From Clostridium sp. UBA1056 (GTDB lineage Bacteria; Bacillota; Clostridia; Clostridiales; Clostridiaceae): a stretch of 64,000 bases of DNA. The notes under the pieces are model-generated. The model saw nothing but the letters and a program-made list of their open reading frames with translations. It did no database searches and was not told the DNA's origin. The translations under genes and the position numbers were made by a program. Shown here piece by piece: positions 8,246 to 17,158 of this stretch. The DNA lies in NCBI GenBank assembly GCA_002316385.1, contig DCDL01000024.1:1-64000 (forward strand), written 5' to 3'. The first letter of the stretch is position 1, and each line of letters begins with the position of its first letter.

Positions 8246-9127
8246 ATGAAGAAAAAGTTTATTGCACTAATTATATGTGGAGCATTAGCATGTACTGCAC
8301 TAGTGGGACTAGCCTTTCAAAATAGCATAGAAAGTGCTAATAATTCTAAGAATGTTAATAAATCAATAATTAAAAGTGTAGATAAGGAAAATGAGGTAGA
8401 ACAAAAGGAAACTAATAAAGTCGGTTCATATAATGAAGAAAATAGTGAGGCTGTAGGTAGCAATAATGATGGAGGAAATGAGAATACTACTAGATTTTCA
8501 AGAGGTGGACAAGATACAAATTCGAAAAGTAATGAAACAGTAGCTACCAATAACCAAAGAGATAATTTAGACAAAACAGAAAAAAATAGTACTTCAGTTG
8601 GTAATGAAGAAGAAATAACATATAGTAATCCTTCTAACAATACTAATAGGCAAGAAACATCAACACCATCTCAAGGACAAGCTAACAAACCAAATCAATC
8701 TATATCATCTACTGTTCAAGGAGATTTCTCATCTCAAATAGAGCAGTTTATATTTACAAAAGTGAATGAAGAAAGAGTTCGAGCTGGTATGAATACCTTA
8801 AGTTATAGTGGTCTTATGGAGAAATATGCAAGAATAAAATCTCAAGATATGGGAGATAGAAACTATTTTGATCATAAAAATCCAGAAGGAGAACTTATAA
8901 CAGCTCAAATGGATAGAGATGGTATTTCATATAGATCTTGGGGAGAAAATATAGCTTATATAGGGGGAGTATCTGATATAAATGAACTTGCTAATCAGTT
9001 TATGACAAATTGGATGAATTCACAAGGACATAGAGAAAATATATTATCTCCTAATTTTACAAGTATAGGTGTAGGAGTATATAAAGTTGGAAATAGATAC
9101 TACGCTACTCAAGAGTTTTATAAATAA
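8246..9127 (+). CDS. Secreted CAP (SCP/PR1) domain protein
   Basis: The start is ATG 8246 behind AAGGAGTG. The 293-residue product opens with a signal peptide (MKKKFIALIICGALACTAL) and a long low-complexity linker rich in Asn, Ser, Thr and Glu (about 25-160). It ends with a CAP domain of about 125 residues: NEERVRAG, then AYFDHKN-like NYFDHKNPEG, WGENIAY and GHRENILSP, with the conserved His/Glu cavity residues. This matches the YkwD-type extracellular family, whose activity is poorly defined. The linker suggests it is held in the cell wall. Confidence 0.9.
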   Translation: MKKKFIALIICGALACTALVGLAFQNSIESANNSKNVNKSIIKSVDKENEVEQKETNKVGSYNEENSEAVGSNNDGGNENTTRFSRGGQDTNSKSNETVATNNQRDNLDKTEKNSTSVGNEEEITYSNPSNNTNRQETSTPSQGQANKPNQSISSTVQGDFSSQIEQFIFTKVNEERVRAGMNTLSYSGLMEKYARIKSQDMGDRNYFDHKNPEGELITAQMDRDGISYRSWGENIAYIGGVSDINELANQFMTNWMNSQGHRENILSPNFTSIGVGVYKVGNRYYATQEFYK

Positions 9128-9183
9128 GTACAAGCGTTAAAAAATTAGATTGTAAATACATAACAGAACACTTAATTTTAAAA

Positions 9184-9220
9184 AGGCACTAAGAAAAAAC
9201 TTCTTTAGTGCTTTTATTTT
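9184..9220 (+). terminator. Rho-independent terminator
   Basis: Stem GCACTAA (9186-9192) with TTAGTGC (9205-9211), followed by TTTTATTTT. It ends the CAP gene transcript. Confidence 0.85.
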
Positions 9221-9330
9221 GTATAAAAATATTTATGGAAAATAGTGCGGTACATTTGTTAAAATTGTAAGTTTATTGTAGTATATAATAAAGACTTGTC
9301 TAGTAATGGATATAAGTAGGAGGAGTAGTG

Positions 9331-9807
9331 ATGAAAGTCAATTTCTATAAATTTAATGAGATAGATGAAAGTAGATTAAAATTTGCTGTAATAATGGCTA
9401 AATATAAGAATCAATGGATATTTGTAAAGCATAAGGAAAGAGATACTTGGGAGATTCCAGGTGGACATAGAGAAGCAGATGAAAGTATAAAGGAAACCGC
9501 AGAGAGAGAGTTAAGAGAAGAAACGGGGGCTGTAAAATTTAAACTCAATGCAGTGAGTATATATTCTGTAGTAAGAGAGAGTAATGATATACAAGATTAT
9601 GATGAATCCTATGGGGCACTTTTCTTTGCCGATATTGAAGAATTAGGAAAGCTTCCTAATTTAGAAATTAAAGAAGTTTCCTTATTTAGTAATCAACCTA
9701 AAAATCTTACTTATCCATTAATACAACCTTACTTATTTGACAAGGTTAGCAGAGTTTATACTCTAGATAATAAATCAGAATTTAATAATCCTATAAGTAT
9801 CATATAA
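9331..9807 (+). CDS. NUDIX hydrolase
   Basis: The 158-residue product contains a perfect Nudix box. It reads GGHREADESI, then RELREETGAV (around residues 46-70), and fits G-x5-E-x7-R-E-U-x-E-E-x-G-U, which binds the divalent metal and cleaves nucleoside-diphosphate-X bonds. It resembles the MutT/YtkD-like group, but the substrate cannot be fixed. The start is ATG 9331 after AGGAGGAG. A 30-base gap separates it from the S66 peptidase gene, so the two are probably co-transcribed. Confidence 0.9.
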   Translation: MKVNFYKFNEIDESRLKFAVIMAKYKNQWIFVKHKERDTWEIPGGHREADESIKETAERELREETGAVKFKLNAVSIYSVVRESNDIQDYDESYGALFFADIEELGKLPNLEIKEVSLFSNQPKNLTYPLIQPYLFDKVSRVYTLDNKSEFNNPISII

Positions 9808-9837
9808 CAAATGTAAATAAAAAAGGATGGGGAAGTT

Positions 9838-10932
9838 ATGAGAGAATTAGATTATAAAGAAAATAAAAGAGGTGATTTAAACTCATTAGGACTTATAAAA
9901 CCAGTTATGTTAAAGCCGGGAGATAAGATTGCAGCTATAAGTTTATCTTGGGGTGGAGCAGGAGATGAAGATATACTTTGGAGATATGAAGTTGGTAAAA
10001 AAAGACTAGAAGAGGATTTTGGGCTTCAAGTTATAGAGCTTAACTCAACCCTTAAGGGAACTGGGTATGTATATAACCATCCAGAGGAGAGAGCAAAGGA
10101 CTTAATGGGGGCCTTTAAGGATTCTTCAATTAGAGGAATCTTTTCTTGTATTGGAGGAGATGAGAGCATAAGAATTTTACCTTATATTGATTATGAGATA
10201 ATAAGGAAAAATCCTAAGATTTTTATTGGATATTCTGATAGTACAGTTACACATTTTATATGTATGAAGGCTGGAATTTCCAGTTTCTATGGACCTGCAA
10301 TCCTTTCTGAATTTGCTGAAAATATAAAAATGTTTGACTATACAAAAGAGCACATTAATAAGGCATTATTTAATGATACTCCAATAGGTAATATTAAATC
10401 ATCAGAAATTTGGACAAGTGAATACTTACCTTGGGAAGTAAAGAATAAATTTATTTCAAGAAAGGTTAGTAGTAATACAGGATATGAATTATTGCAAGGA
10501 AGTGGCAGGGTTCAAGGGCATTTAATTGGAGGCTGTATTGATGTATTAGAAATGCTAAAAGGAACTGAAGTATGGCCAGATATTAAACTATGGAAGAATG
10601 GTATATTATTTTTGGAAACCTCAGAAGATAAGCCGGAACCTACCTATGTAGAATACTGGTTACGAAACTATGGAGCACAAGGAATTTTACAAAATATAAA
10701 TGGAATAATATTTGGTAAACCTTATGATAATGTTTATTATGAAGAATATAGAAAAGTATTCATTAAGGTAATAAGAGAAGAATTGAAGCTAAAGGATTTA
10801 TCAATTTTATTTAATGTGAATTTCGGGCATACAGCTCCTATAATTACTATTCCTTATGGAGCAAAGGCAGAAATAAACTGTGAAGAGAAAAATTTTTCAA
10901 TAGTAGAAAGTGGAGTTAGAGTAGGGAAATAA
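9838..10932 (+). CDS. S66 family peptidase, MccF-like LD-carboxypeptidase
   Basis: The 364-residue protein matches the S66 family. The N-terminal domain has the GDKIAAISLSWG start and the conserved SCIGGDES block; the nucleophile serine lies in IGYSDST (around residue 130). The C-terminal part supplies the Glu/His of the Ser-Glu-His triad, with candidates FLETSEDKPEP and NFGHTAP. Length fits the MccF subfamily, which removes attached amino acids from toxic aminoacyl-nucleotides, rather than the shorter LdcA peptidoglycan enzymes. A role in detoxification is likely but not proven. Confidence 0.88.
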   Translation: MRELDYKENKRGDLNSLGLIKPVMLKPGDKIAAISLSWGGAGDEDILWRYEVGKKRLEEDFGLQVIELNSTLKGTGYVYNHPEERAKDLMGAFKDSSIRGIFSCIGGDESIRILPYIDYEIIRKNPKIFIGYSDSTVTHFICMKAGISSFYGPAILSEFAENIKMFDYTKEHINKALFNDTPIGNIKSSEIWTSEYLPWEVKNKFISRKVSSNTGYELLQGSGRVQGHLIGGCIDVLEMLKGTEVWPDIKLWKNGILFLETSEDKPEPTYVEYWLRNYGAQGILQNINGIIFGKPYDNVYYEEYRKVFIKVIREELKLKDLSILFNVNFGHTAPIITIPYGAKAEINCEEKNFSIVESGVRVGK

Positions 10933-11296
10933 ATATGTGGGATGATTTAAAAATACATTGATAGGAAGCTTTTTCTTTAGACTGGAAATTTTTTAAGAAA
11001 AATTAAACTCCCATAGGCACTGCCACTATCGATGATAAGGATGAGGCTATTTCTAAGCGAAGAAATAAAAATTTAGAAGGGAATTAGAGTCCTGGAAGAT
11101 ATATTGTATAGAATGAGTAGAACTTGGGAAAAAACTATATAAAGAAGGATATTTTAAAGATGCTATTAATAAAGATAAACACATATCTATAATTTATTAT
11201 GAAGTTATAAGAAGTTATGAGTAGATGGAATAGGAAATAAATTATAAACACAGTATCTTGTGTGATGTACATGGAATATAATAAGGAAGTGATAAA
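10933..11296 (+). other. Gap with degenerate coding traces
   Basis: 364 bases with no intact gene. Short open stretches in different frames (for example a 35-codon run ending at TAG 11221-11223 with LGKKLYKEGYFKDAIN) suggest a decayed gene, but no family can be recognised. No terminator was seen after the S66 gene. Confidence 0.35.
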
Positions 11297-11827
11297 ATGA
11301 GATATGTTATTGTTTCAGTTATAAAGGGAGAAGCGGGAGATTTTAACAATAATCTTAGAAAAGAAGTTTATGAAAAGTTTAAAGCTAAATCCTCAAAATT
11401 ACCTGCACATTTTACTATAAAGGCTCCATTTGAATATGATGACGATATTACAGAAATAGAGAAGTCAATAGAGGATTATTGTATACAGCATAGAAGAGAG
11501 CCTTTAGAGATTAAAGGATATAATCACTTTGATGATAGAGTAATATATATGGATATGGCAATGAGTAGGGAAGGAAGAATTTTGCATGATGGATTAATTG
11601 AAGAAATGAGTAAGGTTCCCTATATTGAATTTACAAATAAGGATGGTAAGGATAAAATATTTCATATAACCATAAGCTCTAAAAGAATAAAAAGCATATA
11701 TTATGATCTTTGGAATTATGTAAATAAATATCCATGTAGTTTTCAAAGCTATTTTGATAATGTGAGCATTTATAGGTGGGAAAATAATACGTGGGTGCTA
11801 CATAAAGAGTATCTCTTCCAACAGTAG
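11297..11827 (+). CDS. 2'-5' RNA ligase-like 2H phosphoesterase
   Basis: The 176-residue product has two H-x-T/S-x motifs, HFTIK (near residue 38) and HITIS (near 118), separated by about 80 residues. This is the hallmark of the 2H phosphoesterase superfamily (LigT/YjcG type). Members open cyclic phosphates or hydrolyse 2'-5' linkages in RNA or small nucleotides. A second divergent family member lies 124 bases downstream on the same strand. AAGGAAG precedes the ATG. Confidence 0.85.
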   Translation: MRYVIVSVIKGEAGDFNNNLRKEVYEKFKAKSSKLPAHFTIKAPFEYDDDITEIEKSIEDYCIQHRREPLEIKGYNHFDDRVIYMDMAMSREGRILHDGLIEEMSKVPYIEFTNKDGKDKIFHITISSKRIKSIYYDLWNYVNKYPCSFQSYFDNVSIYRWENNTWVLHKEYLFQQ

Positions 11828-11951
11828 CTATCATGAAAAAAGAAATATATAGAGTTATAATTTTATATCTTAGATTAAAAATGTAGTAAATTTTTAAAAT
11901 AGAAGTTAGCATAAATTTCATTAAGTAATATATATTTAGAAAGGAGTAGAT

Positions 11952-12494
11952 ATGGGTAAGGATATTAAAAAAAGATGCATAATGATATTTCCTAAATTCG
12001 AAAATATACAGATAATTAATGAGATTAGAGAAATATATGATCCTGTTGTCAATAATGTAAAGCCACATATTACATTGGTATTTCCTTTTGAAAGCAGTAT
12101 TGGAGAAGATGAACTGAGAAAGTGGTTAACTGTGACATTAAAGAACACCAGGTGTTTTGAGGTAGAACTAAAAGATGTAATAAAAATTAGTAGTGATTCA
12201 ATGTTCTATCTATGCTTAGAAGTCAAAAAAGGTAGAGAAGAAATAAAAAAAATTAGTAGTAAACTGTATAGGGGAATATTAAAAGAATATAAACCAAAAT
12301 GGCTAAATCATGTTGAGTTCATACCTCATATGACTATTGGAAAATTCACCAATGCAGAAGAACTAAATAGTGCTTATGAAGAAATCAGCAATTTAAAAGA
12401 AAAGTTTCATTCAAAGGTGGACAAGGTATCTGTAGAAATTGTGATTGAGAATGATGCAGCAATTAGGGAGATAGAAGTAGATTTACTAAAATAA
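11952..12494 (+). CDS. 2'-5' RNA ligase family protein (2H phosphoesterase)
   Basis: The 180-residue product has H-x-T-x motifs HITLVFPF (near residue 38) and HMTIGKF (near 127), the two catalytic motifs of the 2H fold. It differs strongly from the previous gene, so this is not a fresh duplication. The start follows GAAAGGAG. The DUF402 gene begins 37 bases later, making an apparent run of three small phosphoester/nucleotide enzymes. Substrates are unknown. Confidence 0.87.
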   Translation: MGKDIKKRCIMIFPKFENIQIINEIREIYDPVVNNVKPHITLVFPFESSIGEDELRKWLTVTLKNTRCFEVELKDVIKISSDSMFYLCLEVKKGREEIKKISSKLYRGILKEYKPKWLNHVEFIPHMTIGKFTNAEELNSAYEEISNLKEKFHSKVDKVSVEIVIENDAAIREIEVDLLK

Positions 12495-12531
12495 TTTACA
12501 AGGATAAGCTTTATAAGGAGGACTATATATT

Positions 12532-13089
12532 ATGAAGAGAAGATTTGCTCATAAACCAGACTGGAGTAGAGTATTGAAAAGAGAGTTTAAGATTGAATTC
12601 GTTGATAATGAAGAGTTAAGGGGATATATATCTAGTATAAAGATTAAAGATATAACAGAATCGTTAACAATACAAACTAAGGGGGTGGATTATTGTATTG
12701 TTGACGAAGGATATTATTGGATTCAATATTTCCCAGAAGGTAAGAATTTCGTATTAACAGTTATGATTGATGAAAAGGATAATGTAATTCAGTGGTATTT
12801 TGATATTTCAGAAAAATATGAGCTTACTGAGGATGGAATTCCATTTTATGATGATTTATTTTTAGATATAGCAGTATTGACTACAGGAGAAGTAATATTG
12901 TTAGACGAAGATGAATTGAATGATGCTTTAGATAAAAATGAAATAACAGAAAAACAATATAATAATGCGATGAGACAAGCACAGGAGCTTATAGTATGGA
13001 TAAATGAAAATTTTGAGAAATTAAATGAACTTACCAAGAAATATTATTATTATTTAAAAGATATTCCTCAGGAAATGAATTGGATATAA
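12532..13089 (+). CDS. DUF402 family protein (NtdP/FomD-like nucleotide phosphatase)
   Basis: The 185-residue product matches the DUF402 barrel: VDYCIVDEGYYWIQYFP, then WYFDISEKYE, a metal-binding FYDDLFLDIAV stretch and GEVILLDEDELNDALD (near 122-137). Characterised relatives in Firmicutes and Streptomyces hydrolyse nucleoside tri- and diphosphates or related phosphonates using divalent metal. The acidic residues D-D-x-x-x-D and D-E-D-E-L needed for metal binding are present. The start follows AAGGAGGAC. Confidence 0.83.
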   Translation: MKRRFAHKPDWSRVLKREFKIEFVDNEELRGYISSIKIKDITESLTIQTKGVDYCIVDEGYYWIQYFPEGKNFVLTVMIDEKDNVIQWYFDISEKYELTEDGIPFYDDLFLDIAVLTTGEVILLDEDELNDALDKNEITEKQYNNAMRQAQELIVWINENFEKLNELTKKYYYYLKDIPQEMNWI

Positions 13090-13179
13090 GATAAAATTTG
13101 TATAAAAATATAGAAGCTATCACTTAATATTTTTGAATAACTTAGATGTAAAATTGTACCTAGAGCAATTTATAAAAGA

Positions 13180-13215
13180 AATTGTAAACTTTACAGTTAA
13201 AAAAAGATTACAATT
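13180..13215 (+). promoter_or_regulatory. Candidate BirA operator upstream of bioY
   Basis: AATTGTAAAC (13180-13189) and GATTACAATT (13206-13215) form an inverted repeat matching at 9 of 10 bases with a 16-base gap. This resembles the TTGTWAAC...GTTWACAA biotin-repressor sites known upstream of biotin genes in Firmicutes. It lies 100 bases before the bioY start. Confidence 0.55.
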
Positions 13216-13314
13216 TTCGTGAAATCTATAGAAATGGATGTACACATATGTTAATATATGAAGGAAGAATTTTAAAAATTAAAATATATAAGTGTTAACA
13301 TTGGAGGTACAGCA

Positions 13315-13839
13315 TTGAAAATTACAACTAAAAAAATTATATTATGTGCTCTTTTTGCAGCACTAACATCTGTTCTTTCACAGATATCAATACCGCTGCC
13401 ATTTACACCAGTTCCTATAAATCTTGCAACAGTTTCAGTTTTTATGGCAGGAGGCTTATTAGGAGCTAAAGAGGGAGCAATTAGTCAAGTTATATATGTA
13501 ATAATTGGAGCTATTGGAGTTCCTGTTTTTGCAAACTTTACTGCAGGTCTTAGTATTGTTGTAGGACCTACGGGAGGATATATAGCAGGATACATAGTAT
13601 CTGCAATCATAGTTGGAATTATAGTAAAAAAACTAGGTGATAATCTATATTCATATATAGTTGCTATGTCAGTGGGTATTCTAGGATGTTACTTTGTTGG
13701 TACAGCATGGTTTATGTATTTAACTAAAAGTGAATTAATAGAGGCACTACTCATGTGTGTAGTACCATTTTTATTTGGGGATATATTAAAGATTATATTA
13801 TCAGCATTCTTAGTCAAAAAATTAAAAAAATATGTATAG
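13315..13839 (+). CDS. bioY: Biotin transporter substrate-binding subunit BioY
   Basis: The 174-residue integral membrane protein has about six helices and hallmark BioY sequence: LPFTPVPINLATVSVFMAGGLLG near 29-51 (shown only in part) and GPTGGYIAGYIV near 82-93. It is the S-component of an ECF biotin importer; the shared energising module (EcfAA'T) is not in this window. The start is TTG after GGAGGT. A BirA-like dyad upstream suggests biotin repression. A strong terminator follows at once, so it is a single-gene transcript. Confidence 0.92.
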   Translation: MKITTKKIILCALFAALTSVLSQISIPLPFTPVPINLATVSVFMAGGLLGAKEGAISQVIYVIIGAIGVPVFANFTAGLSIVVGPTGGYIAGYIVSAIIVGIIVKKLGDNLYSYIVAMSVGILGCYFVGTAWFMYLTKSELIEALLMCVVPFLFGDILKIILSAFLVKKLKKYV

Positions 13840-13844
13840 TTAAC

Positions 13845-13883
13845 AATAAAGCACAGTAGATGTTATTACTACTGTGCTTTATT
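13845..13883. terminator. Bidirectional terminator between bioY and ATP-cone gene
   Basis: Perfect 15-base arms 13845-13859 and 13869-13883 with a 9-base loop, lying between convergent genes. Confidence 0.9.
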
Positions 13884-13895
13884 GCTAATCTAAAA

Positions 13896-14159
13896 TTAAA
13901 GTATGTTTAGCATGTAGGATTTAGCTATATTTTTGTATCCATATTTAATCAGTGTTTCGACTACAATACTTCTCACTTCGTAGCCAGTAGTTACTTCTCT
14001 AGATAATGATACTAAAACTGATTCCACATCTGAAACTATTAATTCTAGCTCTTTTGAATTAAGCTGAATGCCTAAGTCAGAACCAGCGTTTTCAACACTA
14101 GTCTTAATTTTGAGTGGTTCAAAGGAAACTATTTTTCCATTTTTTTTCATAAATTTCAT
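13896..14159 (-). CDS. Stand-alone ATP-cone domain protein
   Basis: The 87-residue product is essentially one ATP-cone: KKNGKIVSFEPLKIKTSVENA at the start (shown in pieces: K-x-G-K-I-V-x-F, then KIKTSVENA) and VRSIVVETLIKYGYKNIAKSY at the end. ATP-cones sense ATP/dATP in ribonucleotide reductases and in the NrdR repressor. Here there is no zinc finger or reductase domain and no nrd gene nearby. The start at 14159 rather than 14165 is chosen from AAGGAG spacing (eight bases). A nucleotide-sensing regulator is possible. Confidence 0.75.
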   Translation of the reverse strand: MKFMKKNGKIVSFEPLKIKTSVENAGSDLGIQLNSKELELIVSDVESVLVSLSREVTTGYEVRSIVVETLIKYGYKNIAKSYMLNIL

Positions 14160-14420
14160 ATACATAACTCCTTACTATGGTTATTATTCACATATAAGTT
14201 TATTTAAAGTAATTACATCACTGAAATAAATATTTATAATATAGATTTCATTAATATTATTTACAGATAATTAAATTATTATTTTAAAGAGGATTAATGA
14301 GAAGTTTATAGAATTTAATAATTGTTAATATATTAAAAACTTACTCATATTATTAATTAGAGGAAAAATTTCACTAACACTAGTTGTAAATGAGGAGATT
14401 TATTAGAAGGGAGAATTAAT

Positions 14421-15344
14421 ATGACGAAAACTCAATTAAAAGCAAATATTTTACTTCTACTTACAGCGGCAATATGGGGATTAGCATTTGTTGCTCAAAA
14501 AGTGGGAGCAGAATATGTGGGCGCATTTACATTTAACGGCATTAGATTTGCCCTTGGAAGTATTTCATTAATACCATTAATTTTGCTTTTAAATAAGAAG
14601 AAGGAGAATAATGATGTAAAAAAAGAAGAAGGAGGAAATTCTTTAAAACATACTATAAGAGCCGGAATAATAGTTGGATGTGCTTTATTTATAGCAACAA
14701 GTCTTCAACAGACTGGGGTTATGTATACCACTGCAGGAAAAGCTGGCTTTATTACGGGACTTTATATGGTTATAGTTCCTATATTAGGGTTATTTTTAAA
14801 ACAAAAAGTTAATAACACCACTTGGATTGGAATAGTTATAGCGATTATAGGATTATATTTATTGAGTATTAATGAAGATTTTTCTATATCCAAAGGAGAT
14901 TTATTAGTACTTATCGGATCAGTAGGATGGGCCATACATATATTATTAATTGATAACTTTACTAAGAAAATAGATCCGCTAAAGTTATCTAGTATACAGT
15001 TTGCAACATGTTCAATTTTAAGTTTATTAGTAGCATTTATATTTGAGGACATTAATATGGTAGGTATATCAGCGGCACTTGTGCCTATACTTTATGGTGG
15101 ACTTTTATCTGTGGGAGTTGCATACACACTACAAGTAGTAGCACAGAAGAATGCAAAACCATCTCATGCGGCTATACTTCTTAGCATGGAATCTGTATTT
15201 GGCGCCATAGGTGGAGCTATGTTCTTAGGTGAAAGAATTGGTTCAAGAGGTTTAGTTGGATGTGTACTGATTTTTATAGCTATAATAGTTTCTCAATTAA
15301 AGCCTGCTACGGATAATATTGTTGAGCTTAGCAAGGATATTTAA
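14421..15344 (+). CDS. EamA/DMT family transporter
   Basis: The 307-residue protein has about ten hydrophobic helices arranged as two EamA repeats. The first begins LLLTAAIWGLAFVAQKVGAE with the typical W-G-x-x-F. The second begins GDLLVLIGSVGWAIHILLID and ends with MESVFGAIGGAMFLGERI, the conserved P/E-rich end of the repeat. DMT proteins export metabolites such as amino acids; the solute is unknown. The start follows AGGGAG. Downstream is a remnant of a different transporter. Confidence 0.9.
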   Translation: MTKTQLKANILLLLTAAIWGLAFVAQKVGAEYVGAFTFNGIRFALGSISLIPLILLLNKKKENNDVKKEEGGNSLKHTIRAGIIVGCALFIATSLQQTGVMYTTAGKAGFITGLYMVIVPILGLFLKQKVNNTTWIGIVIAIIGLYLLSINEDFSISKGDLLVLIGSVGWAIHILLIDNFTKKIDPLKLSSIQFATCSILSLLVAFIFEDINMVGISAALVPILYGGLLSVGVAYTLQVVAQKNAKPSHAAILLSMESVFGAIGGAMFLGERIGSRGLVGCVLIFIAIIVSQLKPATDNIVELSKDI

Positions 15345-15451
15345 GAGAAAAGATCACTTGTGAAATTATTATCAGGGGTTCTTTGTAGGAAAATCATGGT
15401 AAGTATAATTTATTAATTTAATAAATTATAGGTAGGATTATAACTACTACA

Positions 15452-15598
15452 ATGATTAATGTAGTAGTTATAGGAATACCAGCTTTAATAATAGGAGTTA
15501 GGATAGGAAATATACTGGCTAAAAAATTAAGACAAGAAGCATTTTTAAAACTGCCATATATACTTTTGTTAATCTCAGGAATAAGTCTAATTATTTAA
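15452..15598 (+). pseudogene. TauE/SafE-type permease C-terminal remnant
   Basis: 48 codons read IPALIIGVRIGNILAKKL, then FLKLPYILLLISGISLI. This resembles the final G-x-x-I-G-x-x-L...F-x-x-x-x-x-x-L-L-x-x-S-G-x-x-L helix pair of TauE/SafE sulfite exporters. The other roughly 200 residues are missing. Its stop codon overlaps the stop of the convergent gene by three bases, which suggests truncation by rearrangement. Confidence 0.55.
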
Positions 15599-16152
15599 AG
15601 ATGCATTAATAAATAATTAGACATTTTATAAGTATAATATATTAATAACAGTAGCGATAGAATTTTCAATATTTTATTGAAGATTTTTTCACCGATGGAG
15701 TTAGTCTTAAGATTAAGTATTTTAATCTTAAGTTTAAGTGGAAATAGTAGCTCTACACCTTGGTGAGTAAATAAATCTAAAAATATATGTGAGGCATATC
15801 CAAACCAAAAGCCATAGCATAATACTTCTATTACAATGTTCCAATCACTTATGAAAATAAAAAACACACAGGCGGTATAAAGAATTATTAAAGATAGTAG
15901 GCTGTGGGTAAAGCCCCTATGCCTACATTTTCTACCTAATGTATTTGCCATTAAGGGATATCTTTTACTTGCATATGAGCTTTTAAGATCTATGTCAGGA
16001 AAGAGTGCTCCAATATTTGCAGAATGAAAATATAAGATTGTCAATAGTAACTGATAGATTAATAAGTAACTGCTTAAATTCTTTATGATTATTAGATAAA
16101 TAGTTATAGTAGCGATTAAAAATCCACCAGACTCATGGGTTTGTTTTGTCAT
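15595..16152 (-). CDS. YdjM/DUF457-type membrane metal-dependent hydrolase
   Basis: The 185-residue product contains the family's metal-ligand pattern: an N-terminal HESGGF, then GALFPDIDLKSS, HRGFTHSL near residues 80-87 and YASHIFLDLFTHQG near 120-133. Four hydrophobic segments place it in the membrane. It matches the YdjM (LexA-regulated in E. coli) family, predicted to be a zinc-dependent hydrolase with no confirmed reaction. AAAGGTG precedes the ATG. Confidence 0.83.
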   Translation of the reverse strand: MTKQTHESGGFLIATITIYLIIIKNLSSYLLIYQLLLTILYFHSANIGALFPDIDLKSSYASKRYPLMANTLGRKCRHRGFTHSLLSLIILYTACVFFIFISDWNIVIEVLCYGFWFGYASHIFLDLFTHQGVELLFPLKLKIKILNLKTNSIGEKIFNKILKILSLLLLIYYTYKMSNYLLMHL

Positions 16153-16419
16153 TTTTTCACCTTTTATCTTTTGGTTAAATATTAATTATTAAAAGTATAA
16201 TAAATACTCAATAATTAAGTATATTATATATTAATTATTGAGCTACGTACATATGTTTTAGTATATATAACATATTTAATAATACGATATAAATAGTATC
16301 ACTAGTGTTTAATTATTAGACTGAAAATACTACTGACAATAATTCTATGTAGTAAATTTGTATTTCTACCATACCTCCATTTAGTAAAGCGTATAATTTA
16401 AGAGATTAATGATTTTATG

Positions 16420-16772
16420 CAGTCTGACTCCAAATTAAGAGAAGCAATAAAAAGCGTCAGTTTGGGAATATTATATAATTATAATATTCATATTGATTAC
16501 GATATTTATATTCTAATATTAAATGAATTAGTTTCTATTGCTTTAGAATAACTTCCTGTAAATGAGAAACTAAAAAAGTTTTGAGGTATAAAGCTTATAG
16601 ACTCTTCAGATATAAATATGGTTAAAACTTATTTTGAGTAGGCAAAATTTGTTCTACAAAATCAGGAATAAAGCTTCATACTAAATTTAGTCTAAACAAA
16701 GGTACTCTCCAGAGCTTGTAGTTATGTCTAGTGCTAAATCTGATGATAAAACTAAGATGAAAGAAATCAAAT
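16420..16772 (+). mobile_element. Decayed IS4-family transposase fragment
   Basis: No intact ORF, but three frames give consecutive pieces of one IS4-type transposase. First SDSKLREAIKSVSLG and, after stops, GIKLIDSSDINM (the DDE aspartate block), then YFE-stop-AKF. After a frameshift come STKSGIKLHTKFSLNKGT and finally ELVVMSSAKSDDKTKMKEI. These are the W-A-x-F-R-x-x-K-x-G-I-K-L-H-T pattern and following I-x-x-A-K-x-H-D element of the family. At least four stops and two frameshifts make it a fossil. No terminal repeats or target duplication could be defined. Confidence 0.7.
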
Positions 16773-17158
16773 AGTGTAGTTAAAAGATTAATCCAGTGTA
16801 AAGATTTTTAATTTTTATTCATAATTAAGAATTATTATTGACTATATGCATAATAGTAGTATTATATAAGTGATACAAAAAAATACAATTAAGTATAAAA
16901 TTTTAATACTTATTAATAATAGTTATCTATATTTAAGTTTAACTATAGTACACTGCTATAAAATAATATTAAGCATTAGAAGCTATTTTTAATATATAAG
17001 TTTTAATAAAGTTTATACATTAAATTTGTTTACAATCCTAGATTACACTAGGGAGTATTAATGAATTTTATTTATTGGAACTTATTATATAGTATAGAAT
17101 GAAATTTATACGAAAATTAGATTTAAAATGTATAAATAAAATTAATTTGGAGTGTAGT
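16773..17158. other. AT-rich non-coding stretch
   Basis: About 390 bases between the transposase fossil and the surface-protein gene with no gene, hairpin or clear promoter seen. It is very AT-rich and probably mixes mobile-element residue with the promoter region of the next gene. Confidence 0.3.
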
